A DNA stretch of 64,000 nt, from assembly GCA_025056965.1 (NCBI GenBank), contig JANWVF010000006.1, positions 1-64,000 of the forward strand, read 5' to 3'. This document shows, one piece after another, positions 43,701 to 51,181 of the stretch (position 1 is the first letter of the stretch; every line of letters starts with the position of its first letter). The notes beneath the pieces are model-generated. The model saw only the letters and a list, made by a program, of their open reading frames with translations. It did no database searches and was not told the DNA's origin. Made by a program: the position numbers and the translations under genes. Source of the DNA: Thermoflexales bacterium. Lineage in GTDB: Bacteria > Chloroflexota > Anaerolineae > J036 > Brachytrichaceae.

Positions 43701-44377
43701 ATTTGGCCCGCATGTGGCAGCAGTCGGTGGACATTATGCAGGCTCAGTTGGATGCCGAGCGCGCAAAGGGTAGCCCTGACCCCGCTCGCATCGCGGCTTT
43801 AGAGGCCGATATCCAGCGCCGCAAAGACAATTCCTCCAAAGAATATGCAACGGCGACCAGCCTCAGCCCCAACAATGCTCAGTTGTGGAATGAGTGGGCG
43901 AGCCTATACCTCTATCGCCTCAACAACCTGGATGAGGCCAAAGCTCGCCTTGATCGTTCTCTGGCGCTCGACAAGAAGTTCGGCCAGACCTATCTCTTGC
44001 GTGCTGCTTGGCATCTACAAAAAGCAAGCACGCTGGATAGGCAAGCACAACAGGCCGAATGGCGCGAGCACATGCAACACGCGCAAGACGAATTGAAACA
44101 GGCTATAGCCGTCGAGCCAACCGCGCTTCAAGCCTATCAGGAGCTCGCGCGCGTGGCTTTGGAGCTGGGCGACAAGCCTGCTGCCATCGCAGCTTTGCAG
44201 GATTTGCTGGAACGCAATCCCGGCGACTGGAATGTCATGCGTAATTTGGCTGTGTTGCACAGCGAGATGGGCCAAATTACAGCTGCGCTCGATTACGCCA
44301 GGCGTGCGATTGAAATAGCGCCGCCGGATCAGCAGGCGATCCTGCAATCCTTTGTGCAGCAGCTCAGCTCACCCTAA
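40799..44377 (+). CDS. O-antigen ligase/polymerase-like membrane protein with C-terminal TPR domain
   Basis: A 1192-residue protein. Residues about 40-540 contain roughly twelve membrane helices and a Wzy_C/ligase loop with GYGPESMYVAYNRFYPPAL and DRSHNETWDALVITGLFGL. A basic cytoplasmic stretch (about 615-640) leads to further helices up to 840. The last third has TPR-like helices (for example IEHYRRAIQLAPNEDFYYLW and LDRSLALDKKFGQTYLLRAA). This layout is frequent in Chloroflexota and usually joins or polymerises surface glycans. It starts the polysaccharide locus; GAGG 10 nt upstream supports the ATG. Confidence 0.85.
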   Translation: MSSLVQSAQEKPVAHGAMAADFGAKDLPTASASRLSVWCDRLIEAGWLAAVIVVPLFFNIYSSRVFEPDKLTTLRSIALVMAAAWLVKWIEELRNPHRDRSVTWRTPLVLPTLITVVVYVLSTALSVAPRTSLLGSYQRLQGTYTTFAYIVVFLMILQGMRRRAQLDRLITLMIITSLPIAIYGLLQRLQLDPLPWGGDTVERVAGNMGNSIFIAAYLVIVFFITVYRIADYSASIFRSKQPQWWDVVALASYLLIALLNAVVVLVLAGSRGPQLGWLVGVLFVALLLVQLIPRQDRRFQLTIGMIGLGIAGLAFLYFINVTRNDPSYDWLRQFPLFRRLSTVLTTQEGTNAVRVLIWEGAANLVAPHDPIVQPDGTLDRFNAIRPLVGYGPESMYVAYNRFYPPALANFEARNASPDRSHNETWDALVITGLFGLLAYMFLFGSVLFYGFRWISLIALRFEAYLFVALWVASALLFGLGAIVLGRRELFGIAVGAGVVFGLVAFLFISALINARRGDDKGAAAQIPLRDQFLLIAIVSAIVAHFVEIHTGIAIAATRTYFWTLIGVMVVVGQGWLREDKPAMVLANPEATVTDVPQTVTGAGGDAKESNRAAKGTRRQQRAAQQRAAARRSAASLGRGSALPDWFTSVAVYGLFLGLILGIMAFDFTNNSDRSLVAGQVFIGSMTRVKGQLSLGILGMFIATLLVGLLIILAELRSKGMLMSGHHVVAAGATIAALATFVWVAFGTFIAGQLTAFVAAQQNTVGNILRIADQLAAFPAYLYLLILSVVVGCAFLLRREENVLPPLAASYAGLGGLVVGVVVVPVAVAYSNLQPIAADIVYKQATPWDQDGARVLIPGSNIQAWDLAIEHYRRAIQLAPNEDFYYLWLGRALLEKAKTTLNVSESQSIPENAGFMRIIGDEPENWNRPYGSDALPSANLSRLDLLTAAQIILAEARVINPLNTDHSANLARMWQQSVDIMQAQLDAERAKGSPDPARIAALEADIQRRKDNSSKEYATATSLSPNNAQLWNEWASLYLYRLNNLDEAKARLDRSLALDKKFGQTYLLRAAWHLQKASTLDRQAQQAEWREHMQHAQDELKQAIAVEPTALQAYQELARVALELGDKPAAIAALQDLLERNPGDWNVMRNLAVLHSEMGQITAALDYARRAIEIAPPDQQAILQSFVQQLSSP

Positions 44378-44421
44378 ATGCGTTCGCTTCTGAGCTAGTC
44401 GCCGGCTGCCGCACTTGAGCC

Positions 44422-45510
44422 ATGGTTGAGCTACTTCTTCTCTTCTTCGGCGCGCTCGCGATCGCCATCGCCGTTACACCGGCTAGCAAGTGGATTGCGC
44501 CGCGAGTCGGCGTAGTCGCCCGTCCACGTAGCCGCGATATCCACACCCGACCCGTCCCCAAGTTGGGTGGGCTGGCTATCCTATTGGGCGTCCTAGCTGC
44601 TGCGCTGGTGCTCGGTCGCCAAATGGGCTTTCAGCAACTGGCCTCCATGGTCATTGCTGCGACCGTCATGTCGTTCATGGGGCTGCTCGACGATCGCTTC
44701 GGCCTGAACCCATACATCAAGATGCTCATCCAGATCTCTGCGGCTGTGCTGGTTTACGTGTTTGATGTGCGGGTTCAGCTCTTCAGCAACACCTTCCTCG
44801 ATATGCTGCTCACGGTGGTCTGGATCGTCGGCATTACCAATGCCATGAACTTCCTCGACAACATGGACGGCTTGCTGGCCGGCGTTAGCGCCGTCATCTC
44901 CTCTTTTTGCCTGGTCCTGGCCATCATGAATGGCCAGTATCTGGTCGGATTGCTTGCTGCGGCCGTCTTGGGCGCTTGCATCGGCTTCCTAGTGTGGAAT
45001 TTCAACCCCGCGACCGTCTTCATGGGAGATTCGGGGAGCATGTTTCTCGGCTTCTTACTTGCTTGCATCGCCATCAAGCTGCGCTTTGTCGGCCGAGACC
45101 CATCTGTTTCGTGGATGGTGCCTGTAATTCTGATGGGCCTGCCCATCTTTGATACGACGCTCGTTACTCTGTCGCGCCTGCGTCGAGGGAGAAACCCTCT
45201 CACATCCCCGGGCAAGGATCACACCTCGCATCGCATCGCTAATCATGGCTTCAACCGTCGCGAGGCCGTGATGATTCTTTATCTGGTTTGCGGTGCCTTA
45301 GGCATCACAGCGCTGATTGCCTCGGTAGCCGATGTCTGGGCAAGTATCATCATCGCCGTTGCTTTGCTTGGCCTCGGCGCATTCATGTTGTGGTTCATGG
45401 AGTTTGGCCCTTGGAAGCTGACAACTATCGACTGGGAGAGTCCGGCGGCAGCACGCTCCAATCTGTCGCTCGCTCAAGCATCTACCGAAGAGACCAGCGC
45501 GTCGCAGTGA
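44422..45510 (+). CDS. Undecaprenyl-phosphate N-acetylhexosamine-1-phosphate transferase (WecA/MraY family)
   Basis: Transfers a sugar-1-phosphate from UDP-sugar to the lipid carrier, starting glycan synthesis on the inner membrane face. Ten or so helices; key loops are IHTRPVPKLGGLAI, MGLLDDRFGL, NAMNFLDNMDGLLAG, TVFMGDSGSMFLGFL and a His-rich FNRREAVMIL with KDHTSHR before it. The set fits WecA/TagO rather than MraY. 362 residues. It overlaps the following dehydrogenase gene. Confidence 0.92.
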   Translation: MVELLLLFFGALAIAIAVTPASKWIAPRVGVVARPRSRDIHTRPVPKLGGLAILLGVLAAALVLGRQMGFQQLASMVIAATVMSFMGLLDDRFGLNPYIKMLIQISAAVLVYVFDVRVQLFSNTFLDMLLTVVWIVGITNAMNFLDNMDGLLAGVSAVISSFCLVLAIMNGQYLVGLLAAAVLGACIGFLVWNFNPATVFMGDSGSMFLGFLLACIAIKLRFVGRDPSVSWMVPVILMGLPIFDTTLVTLSRLRRGRNPLTSPGKDHTSHRIANHGFNRREAVMILYLVCGALGITALIASVADVWASIIIAVALLGLGAFMLWFMEFGPWKLTTIDWESPAAARSNLSLAQASTEETSASQ

Positions 45511-46796
45511 TTGGCCTGGGCTATGTCGGCCTGCCGCTAGCTGTTGCCCTGGCCAAAGCCGGTCTCAAAGTCTTCGGCGTAGATATAGATTCGCGCAAGG
45601 TCGCACAGCTCAACGCCGGGAGAAGCTACGTCGCCGATGTTCCGACAGGTGACGTCGCTCAAGTCGTAGCCGCCCATTCGTTCACTGCCTCAACTGACTA
45701 CGACGTCCTGCGCGACTGCGATGCCATTTTTATCTGCGTGCCTACGCCGTTCGATGCGATGCGCGCGCCCGATTTGTCGTATGTGGTGAGCGCTGCTGAG
45801 GGCATCCGGCCTCGGCTAGTGCGTGGGCAGCTAGTTGTCCTCCAAAGCACGACGTATCCCGGCACGACGCAGGAAATCGTTCAGCCCATCCTGGAGCGCA
45901 GCGGCCTGAAGGCAGGTGCCGACTTCGACCTGGCCTTCTGTCCCGAGCGGATTGACCCAGGGCGCACCGATTGGAAGGTGACCAACACGCCCAAAGTCGT
46001 CGGCGGTGTTACCCCAACCGGCGCCCAGCGCGCAGCAGCGGTGTTGAGCACCTTAGGTGCGCCGATTCACTTGGTCTCTTCGCCGCGCGTGGCCGAAATG
46101 ACCAAGTTGCTTGAAAACATCTTTCGCTCGGTCAACATTGCGCTCGTCAACGAGCTCGCCCTCCTGTGCGAGCGGATGGGCATTGATATCTGGGAAGTGA
46201 TCGAAGCCGCCAAGACCAAGCCGTTCGGCTTTATGCCCTTCACGCCGGGCGCCGGCGTAGGTGGGCATTGCATCGGCGTGGATCCTTACTACTTGTCGTG
46301 GAAGGCGCGCGAGTATGACTTTTACACCAAGTTTATCGAGCTGGCTGCGGAGATGAATCAAAGCATGCCGTTCCACGTCGTGGACTTGATCGAACAGGCG
46401 CTCGACCGGCTGCATGTCGCTCTACGCGATGCGACGGTGATGGTGCTGGGCGTGGCCTTCAAACGCGACGTGGACGATCCACGCAATTCGCCGGCCGAAC
46501 GTGTGATCGAGTTATTGCTGCGGCGCGGGGCTAAGGTGATGTACCACGATCCATATGTGCCACGCTTCCAAGTCGGCGGCAACGTCTTCTACCGCGAGCC
46601 GGTCACGCTACTTTCTCAGCCTTTAAGCGAGGCGAATCTGCGCAAGGCACACTGCGCTGTGATTGTTACCGGCCATCGCTCGGTGGACTATGGGTTCGTC
46701 GTGCGCACTGCGCCGTCGGTGGTGGACTGTTGTAACGCGACGGCAGTTGTGGATGGCGATAAGTGCCATGTCGTGCGCCTGGGTGCAGGGCGCTAG
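45411..46796 (+). CDS. UDP-N-acetylmannosamine/UDP-glucose-type nucleotide-sugar dehydrogenase
   Basis: Oxidises the C6 hydroxyl of a UDP-sugar to the uronate using NAD. Motifs: RVAVIGLGYVGLPLAVALA, VPTPFD, STTYPGTTQE, FCPERIDPGR, the catalytic cysteine in GVGGHCIGVDPYYLSWKA, and GVAFKRDVDDPRNSPA. WecC/WbpA-like. The start is chosen at TTG 45411, 8 nt after GGAG, which yields the short helix before the Rossmann strand seen in relatives; the alternative GTG 45507 overlaps the upstream TGA but would clip that strand. The TTG start implies a 100-nt overlap with the transferase gene. Confidence 0.88.
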   Translation: MEADNYRLGESGGSTLQSVARSSIYRRDQRVAVIGLGYVGLPLAVALAKAGLKVFGVDIDSRKVAQLNAGRSYVADVPTGDVAQVVAAHSFTASTDYDVLRDCDAIFICVPTPFDAMRAPDLSYVVSAAEGIRPRLVRGQLVVLQSTTYPGTTQEIVQPILERSGLKAGADFDLAFCPERIDPGRTDWKVTNTPKVVGGVTPTGAQRAAAVLSTLGAPIHLVSSPRVAEMTKLLENIFRSVNIALVNELALLCERMGIDIWEVIEAAKTKPFGFMPFTPGAGVGGHCIGVDPYYLSWKAREYDFYTKFIELAAEMNQSMPFHVVDLIEQALDRLHVALRDATVMVLGVAFKRDVDDPRNSPAERVIELLLRRGAKVMYHDPYVPRFQVGGNVFYREPVTLLSQPLSEANLRKAHCAVIVTGHRSVDYGFVVRTAPSVVDCCNATAVVDGDKCHVVRLGAGR

Positions 46797-46865
46797 CGAC
46801 GCAGTCCGTCGCGTGCAGTATCCAGCGCATGCTTCGGCCGGCCAGCCACGGCGATTCCAGACGCG

Positions 46866-47978
46866 ATGAATGCCGAGCTGCCTTACTATCTCGCCTTTGC
46901 CCGCGTGAAGGGCATCGGCGCCGTGCGCATTCGGAAGCTCAAGACGCACTTCGGCTCGCTGCAACTCGCCTGGTCTGCCGGCGAATTCGACTTGGCGGCT
47001 TCCGGTCTCGATGTGCGATCAATCGGCGCGCTGGTTCAGGCGCGGCGAGTTATCGTTCCAGAGCGAGAAGTCGAACGCTTAATGGCCGCTGGCGTAACGG
47101 CGCTCACTTGGGAAGACTCCGGCTACCCTAAGCTGCTGCGCGAGGTGGCCGATCCGCCGCCGGTGTTGTTCGTGAAGGGTGCGCTAACGGATGCAGATGC
47201 ATGGGCCATAAGCATTGTCGGCACGCGCCGAGCGACGGTATACGGCCGCGAGGTCACAGAGATGTTGGCCGGCGAGCTAGCGCGCAATCACATCACAATC
47301 GTAAGCGGCATGGCGCGCGGAATTGACGCAGTTGCCCATCAAGCGGCGCTGAAGGCGGGCGGTCGTACCTTGGCCGTGCTGGGATGCGGCGTGGACATAG
47401 TGTATCCTCCAGAGCATCGCAAGCTGGCCCAGCAGATCGTCGAGAACGGCGCTTTGGTGAGCGACTATCCGCTCGGCACGCCTCCCGATGCCTCGAATTT
47501 CCCACCCCGCAATCGCATTATTAGCGGACTTAGCTTGGGTGTGGTCGTCGTCGAGGCCGATGAGCACAGCGGTGCGCTGATCACGGCTGAGTTCGCCGCC
47601 GAACAAGGGCGCGACGTATTCGCCGTGCCGGGTAACATCTTGAATCGCACCAGTCGCGGCACCAATCGGCTCATCCAGCAGGGCGCGCATATCGTGCTCG
47701 ACGTGCAGAGCATCCTGGAAGAGCTGAACCTTAACATGGTGGCGGATCGCGTGGAGGTCGAAGCAGCATTGCCGGAGAACGACACCGAGCGAGAGATTCT
47801 GGCGCGCTTGTCGCACGAGCCGACACAGGTGAACGAGCTAGTGCGCATGCTGGGAATGCCTCCTGCCGAAGTTGCGGCAGCGCTGGCGCTCATGGAGTTG
47901 AAAGGGCTAGTGCGCCAGGCGACCGGCACGAGCTACGTCTTAGCGCGCGACGCGCGCGTCGCATACCGGCTAGATTGA
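46866..47978 (+). CDS. dprA: DNA processing protein DprA
   Basis: Loads RecA onto incoming single-stranded DNA during natural transformation. The Rossmann-like core is plain: ISIVGTRRATVYGREVTEML, IVSGMARGIDAVAHQAALK, TLAVLGCGVDIVYPPEH, NFPPRNRIISGLSLGVVVVE and SGALITAEFAAEQGRDVFAVPG. An N-terminal helical region and a C-terminal winged-helix-like DprA domain flank it. 370 residues. It sits within polysaccharide genes, 69 nt after the dehydrogenase, and its stop nearly touches the next gene. Confidence 0.94.
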   Translation: MNAELPYYLAFARVKGIGAVRIRKLKTHFGSLQLAWSAGEFDLAASGLDVRSIGALVQARRVIVPEREVERLMAAGVTALTWEDSGYPKLLREVADPPPVLFVKGALTDADAWAISIVGTRRATVYGREVTEMLAGELARNHITIVSGMARGIDAVAHQAALKAGGRTLAVLGCGVDIVYPPEHRKLAQQIVENGALVSDYPLGTPPDASNFPPRNRIISGLSLGVVVVEADEHSGALITAEFAAEQGRDVFAVPGNILNRTSRGTNRLIQQGAHIVLDVQSILEELNLNMVADRVEVEAALPENDTEREILARLSHEPTQVNELVRMLGMPPAEVAAALALMELKGLVRQATGTSYVLARDARVAYRLD

Positions 47979-47992
47979 CATCATCGAGAGAT

Positions 47993-49066
47993 ATGTATCA
48001 CGCACTCATCATGGCCGGCGGCAGCGGCACACGGCTGTGGCCGCTTAGCCGCAAGGATCGCCCTAAACAGTCCTTGGCGCTGGTGGAGGCGCGGACGATG
48101 TTTCAAGTGACCGCCTACCGGCTACAGCCGCTCATTCCGCTGGAACGTGTGCATGTCGTCACCAATGCATCTGTAGCTTCCATCTTTAGATCTCAGGTTC
48201 CGGAGATTCCGGAAGCGAACTACATCATCGAGCCGAGCATGAAGGATAACGGCCCGGCCGTAGGCCTGGCACTCACGCACATCGCACATGCCGACCCGGA
48301 CGCAACAGTTGCTATTTTGACCGCCGATCATCACATCGGTAAGACGCCGGAGTTCCACCGGGCGTTGCGCGCTGCCTATGAGGTCGCTCAAGATGACTAC
48401 ATCGTCACCCTTGGCATTACGCCGACCCACGCAGCAACCAGCTTCGGCTACATTGAGCGCGGTGATGCGATCGGAGTGCATCAAGGCCTTGAGGTCTTTC
48501 GTGCCCAACGCTTCACCGAAAAGCCGAGGCAAGAAGTGGCACAGGCATATCTGGCCAGCGGCCGTCACTTCTGGAACAGCGGGATGTTCATCATGAAGTG
48601 TCGAGTTGGTCTGCATGAGTTCCGACGCCAGCAGCCGGAATTCGCCGCTGCGCTCGCTCAGCTTGAGCCGACGATCGGCGGCCCGGATTACGCCGATGCG
48701 TTGCAAGCTGCCTGGGCGATTGCGCCGAAGAAATCCATAGACTACGCCATCATGGAGGGCGCCGAGCGCGTGGCCGTCATTCCCGTGGACATTGACTGGA
48801 GCGACATCGGCAGTTGGGCCTCGCTGTTGGACATCTTGCCCAAAGATGCGCAGGGCAACGCGCTCTGCGGCAATCAGGTCCTAGCAATCGAAACTAGCAA
48901 TACCCTTGTCCGCGCCGGTGATCGCCTGGTTGCCGTCATGGGGCTGAAGGACACCGTCATCGTGGACACACCCGACGCGCTCTTGGTATGCTCGCTGGAG
49001 CGCGTCGCCGATCTTAAGCAGATCGTAGAACAGTTGCGCCAAGCGCAACGCGACGATCTACTCTGA
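47993..49066 (+). CDS. Mannose-1-phosphate guanylyltransferase
   Basis: Makes GDP-mannose from mannose 1-phosphate and GTP. Signature HALIMAGGSGTRLWPLSRKD followed by RPKQSL, then NYIIEPSMKDNGPAVGLAL, VAILTADHHIG, FVEKP-like RFTEKPRQE, YWNSGMF-like FWNSGMFIMK and DIDWSDIGSW. It is the single-domain ManC form without the isomerase part. ATG 47993 is chosen; a TTG at 47975 overlaps dprA. It supplies sugar for the surrounding polysaccharide locus. Confidence 0.93.
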   Translation: MYHALIMAGGSGTRLWPLSRKDRPKQSLALVEARTMFQVTAYRLQPLIPLERVHVVTNASVASIFRSQVPEIPEANYIIEPSMKDNGPAVGLALTHIAHADPDATVAILTADHHIGKTPEFHRALRAAYEVAQDDYIVTLGITPTHAATSFGYIERGDAIGVHQGLEVFRAQRFTEKPRQEVAQAYLASGRHFWNSGMFIMKCRVGLHEFRRQQPEFAAALAQLEPTIGGPDYADALQAAWAIAPKKSIDYAIMEGAERVAVIPVDIDWSDIGSWASLLDILPKDAQGNALCGNQVLAIETSNTLVRAGDRLVAVMGLKDTVIVDTPDALLVCSLERVADLKQIVEQLRQAQRDDLL

Positions 49067-49756
49067 ATGGAATGTATGCTGGCAGACTATGCTCGCATCC
49101 TGTTGCGCCGGTGGTGGCTGGTGCTGTTGCCGGCTGCGCTTGTCCTGGCCATCACTGTGGTGACGACGCGGCCGGCTGCACCGATCTACGTCGTGACCAT
49201 GTCATTCGCCGTTGGGCTGCCGCCGGAGCCGCTGCGCGCGCAGGTCTACAACTACGACCGGCATTACAACTGGCTAGCGTCAGAGTATGTGACCCAGGGC
49301 TTCTCGTTGATCATCGGCAAGGGCGTCTTTGCTGACAACGTGGCCAAGCGACTTGCGCAGCGCGATGTGGTGTTGCCTGCGCCTTTAGCCGGCGCGATTC
49401 GCTCCGAGTATCGCTCGAGCGTGATGGTCGTCTATGTCTCGTGGCCTGATCCGACACAAGCCACGCAGATCGCCCAAGCAGTGGTGGACGAGTTGAACGA
49501 GAACTATGAAGCCTATTGGCCACAGTTGAAAGGTGCGGGCACCTCCCCTGTGCGGCTGATGGATCCAATCGTCCCCGTGCCGACGGCGGCGCCGCTGCGT
49601 GATCGCTTCGACTTGCCGATGCGGATGCTCGTCGGTTTGCTTGCCGGCGCGGCGCTCGTCTTGTTGTGGCATCATCTCGACCCGGTGATCAGGGAACGTC
49701 GCCAAGTCGAACGCATGGGCCTGAGCGTCATCGCCGAAATCCCTGAGCGGTTGTAG
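49067..49756 (+). CDS. Wzz-like chain-length determinant protein (1)
   Basis: A polysaccharide co-polymerase with two membrane helices, RWWLVLLPAALVLAITVV near the N-terminus and MLVGLLAGAALVLLW near the C-terminus, and a periplasmic loop between. The ATG follows the stop of the guanylyltransferase directly. It is shorter than enterobacterial Wzz (229 residues) and lacks the fused kinase. The proline-rich segment before the second helix (RLMDPIVPVPTAAP) is typical. A paralogue follows 17 nt later. Confidence 0.8.
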   Translation: MECMLADYARILLRRWWLVLLPAALVLAITVVTTRPAAPIYVVTMSFAVGLPPEPLRAQVYNYDRHYNWLASEYVTQGFSLIIGKGVFADNVAKRLAQRDVVLPAPLAGAIRSEYRSSVMVVYVSWPDPTQATQIAQAVVDELNENYEAYWPQLKGAGTSPVRLMDPIVPVPTAAPLRDRFDLPMRMLVGLLAGAALVLLWHHLDPVIRERRQVERMGLSVIAEIPERL

Positions 49757-49773
49757 GAATCGTTCACGAAATT

Positions 49774-50424
49774 ATGGAACTCCAAGACTACATCCAAATC
49801 GTCAAGCGGCGCTGGTGGATCGTCGTGCTGACCGCGGTGTTTGCAGCGGTTGGCGCGTTCGTCTTCAGCCGGTTGCAAACGCCGATCTATAAGTCATCCA
49901 TGAAGCTCACCATTCAGCCGGCGCGCACCGATTTCGGCCAAACCCAGGCTGCCAAGCAATTGCTCCTGTCCTACATCAGCATCATCCGCACCGAGCGCAA
50001 CGCAGCGGAGGTCGGCAAACGCCTCCAGCTAGATTACTCGCCGGCTTACATCTACGGTCAAACGCGCATGGCCGACGACGCTGCTAGCTACGGCGTAGAG
50101 ATCGAGGTGCGCGACTACGACGGTGAGACGGCCAATCGCATCGCGCGGGAATGGGCTCAATTGTTCGTCGAGTTTCGCAACCGAGATAACGCCAAACAAC
50201 GCCGTGAAGATCGCGTCGAGGCGATCCTGGGCGACGATCCGCGCTACGTGCAGGACTATCCGCGCACCGGCGTGAACACGGCGGCAGGCTTGCTTCTGGG
50301 CTTAGCCGTCGGTGTGGCGATTGCTGCGCTGCTTGAATGGCGCCAGTCTGCGTTGTTACAAACGGCCAGAGATGTTGAGCGCAACCTCGCGCTTCCCGTC
50401 GTCGGTGCCATCCCGGCCGATTGA
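49774..50424 (+). CDS. Wzz-like chain-length determinant protein (2)
   Basis: 216 residues with the family start MELQDYIQIVKRRWWIVVLT, a first membrane helix about 16-36, and a second near 172-192 (AAGLLLGLAVGVAIAALLEW). The loop contains KSSMKLTIQPART. It is followed 6 nt later by the CpsD-like gene, the order seen in BY-kinase systems where the Wzz-like partner activates the kinase. Confidence 0.85.
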   Translation: MELQDYIQIVKRRWWIVVLTAVFAAVGAFVFSRLQTPIYKSSMKLTIQPARTDFGQTQAAKQLLLSYISIIRTERNAAEVGKRLQLDYSPAYIYGQTRMADDAASYGVEIEVRDYDGETANRIAREWAQLFVEFRNRDNAKQRREDRVEAILGDDPRYVQDYPRTGVNTAAGLLLGLAVGVAIAALLEWRQSALLQTARDVERNLALPVVGAIPAD

Positions 50425-50430
50425 CCTGCT

Positions 50431-51054
50431 ATGAACCTGATCACACTTGCCGAACCCACATCGCCCGCTGCTGAGGCTTACCGCACGTTACGCACCAACC
50501 TGCACTTCGCCATGCTCGACGCGCCGCTGCGGACGCTGCTCGTCGCCTCGCCGGATTCTGGCCAGAGCGCAGCGAAAGTGTTGGCCAACCTGGCCGTCAC
50601 ATGGGCGCAAGTTGGAAAGCGCGTCATCGCCGTGGATGCCGACCTGCGCGAACCGTCGCTGCATGCCGCCTTCGACGCGCCAAACGCTGCCGGATTGACC
50701 GACTGGCTCGAAAGCAGCGGCGGCTCAGATGATCCGCCGCTGTGCGCGACCCGTCTGCCGAATTTGAGCTTGTTGCCCAGTGGGACACCGCCGGCCATCC
50801 CTGCCGATCTGATTAGCTCAGACCGCATGGCGCGTGCTATTCAACGCCTCGCTGATATGGCCGACCTAGTCTTGTTCAGTGCGCCGCCGTTCGGCCGTTT
50901 CAGCGATGCAGCTGTATTGGCTTCGCGCGTGGATGGCGTGCTGCTTGTTGTAGAGGCCGGCAAGACCCGCCGTGATCATGCGCAGCAAGCCAAGGATATC
51001 CTGGCACGCGCACACGCGCGGTTGATCGGCGCAGTGATGTTGGGCACGAAGTGA
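50431..51054 (+). CDS. CpsD/Wzc-like ATPase domain protein with degenerate P-loop
   Basis: The fold of bacterial tyrosine kinase ATPase domains is clear: EAYRTLRTNLHFAMLDAPLR, then VASPDSGQSAAKVLANLAV (about 38-56) and VIAVDADLREPSLH (about 65-78). However, the Walker A region lacks the expected G-K-S/T (it reads DSGQSAA), and there is no C-terminal tyrosine cluster. It is thus probably a non-catalytic regulator of chain length with the two Wzz-like proteins, rather than an active kinase. 207 residues. Confidence 0.8.
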   Translation: MNLITLAEPTSPAAEAYRTLRTNLHFAMLDAPLRTLLVASPDSGQSAAKVLANLAVTWAQVGKRVIAVDADLREPSLHAAFDAPNAAGLTDWLESSGGSDDPPLCATRLPNLSLLPSGTPPAIPADLISSDRMARAIQRLADMADLVLFSAPPFGRFSDAAVLASRVDGVLLVVEAGKTRRDHAQQAKDILARAHARLIGAVMLGTK

Positions 51055-51141
51055 TCGCGCCGACACGCAGTCTGCTGCGCACCGGCGATGCTGCTGCCGA
51101 CGAGCAACGCGCTCAACGCCGAATGGCGATTGTGGGTCGGC

Positions 51142-51147
51142 TATAAT
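51142..51147 (+). promoter_or_regulatory. TATAAT -10 element before the unknown gene pair
   Basis: A perfect TATAAT lies 34 nt before the chosen GTG start. Transcription would begin near 51154. No good -35 is seen at the standard spacing. Confidence 0.5.
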
Positions 51148-51181
51148 TCGCGCGCTAATTGTGGAGAGGGTCCTCAATCGC

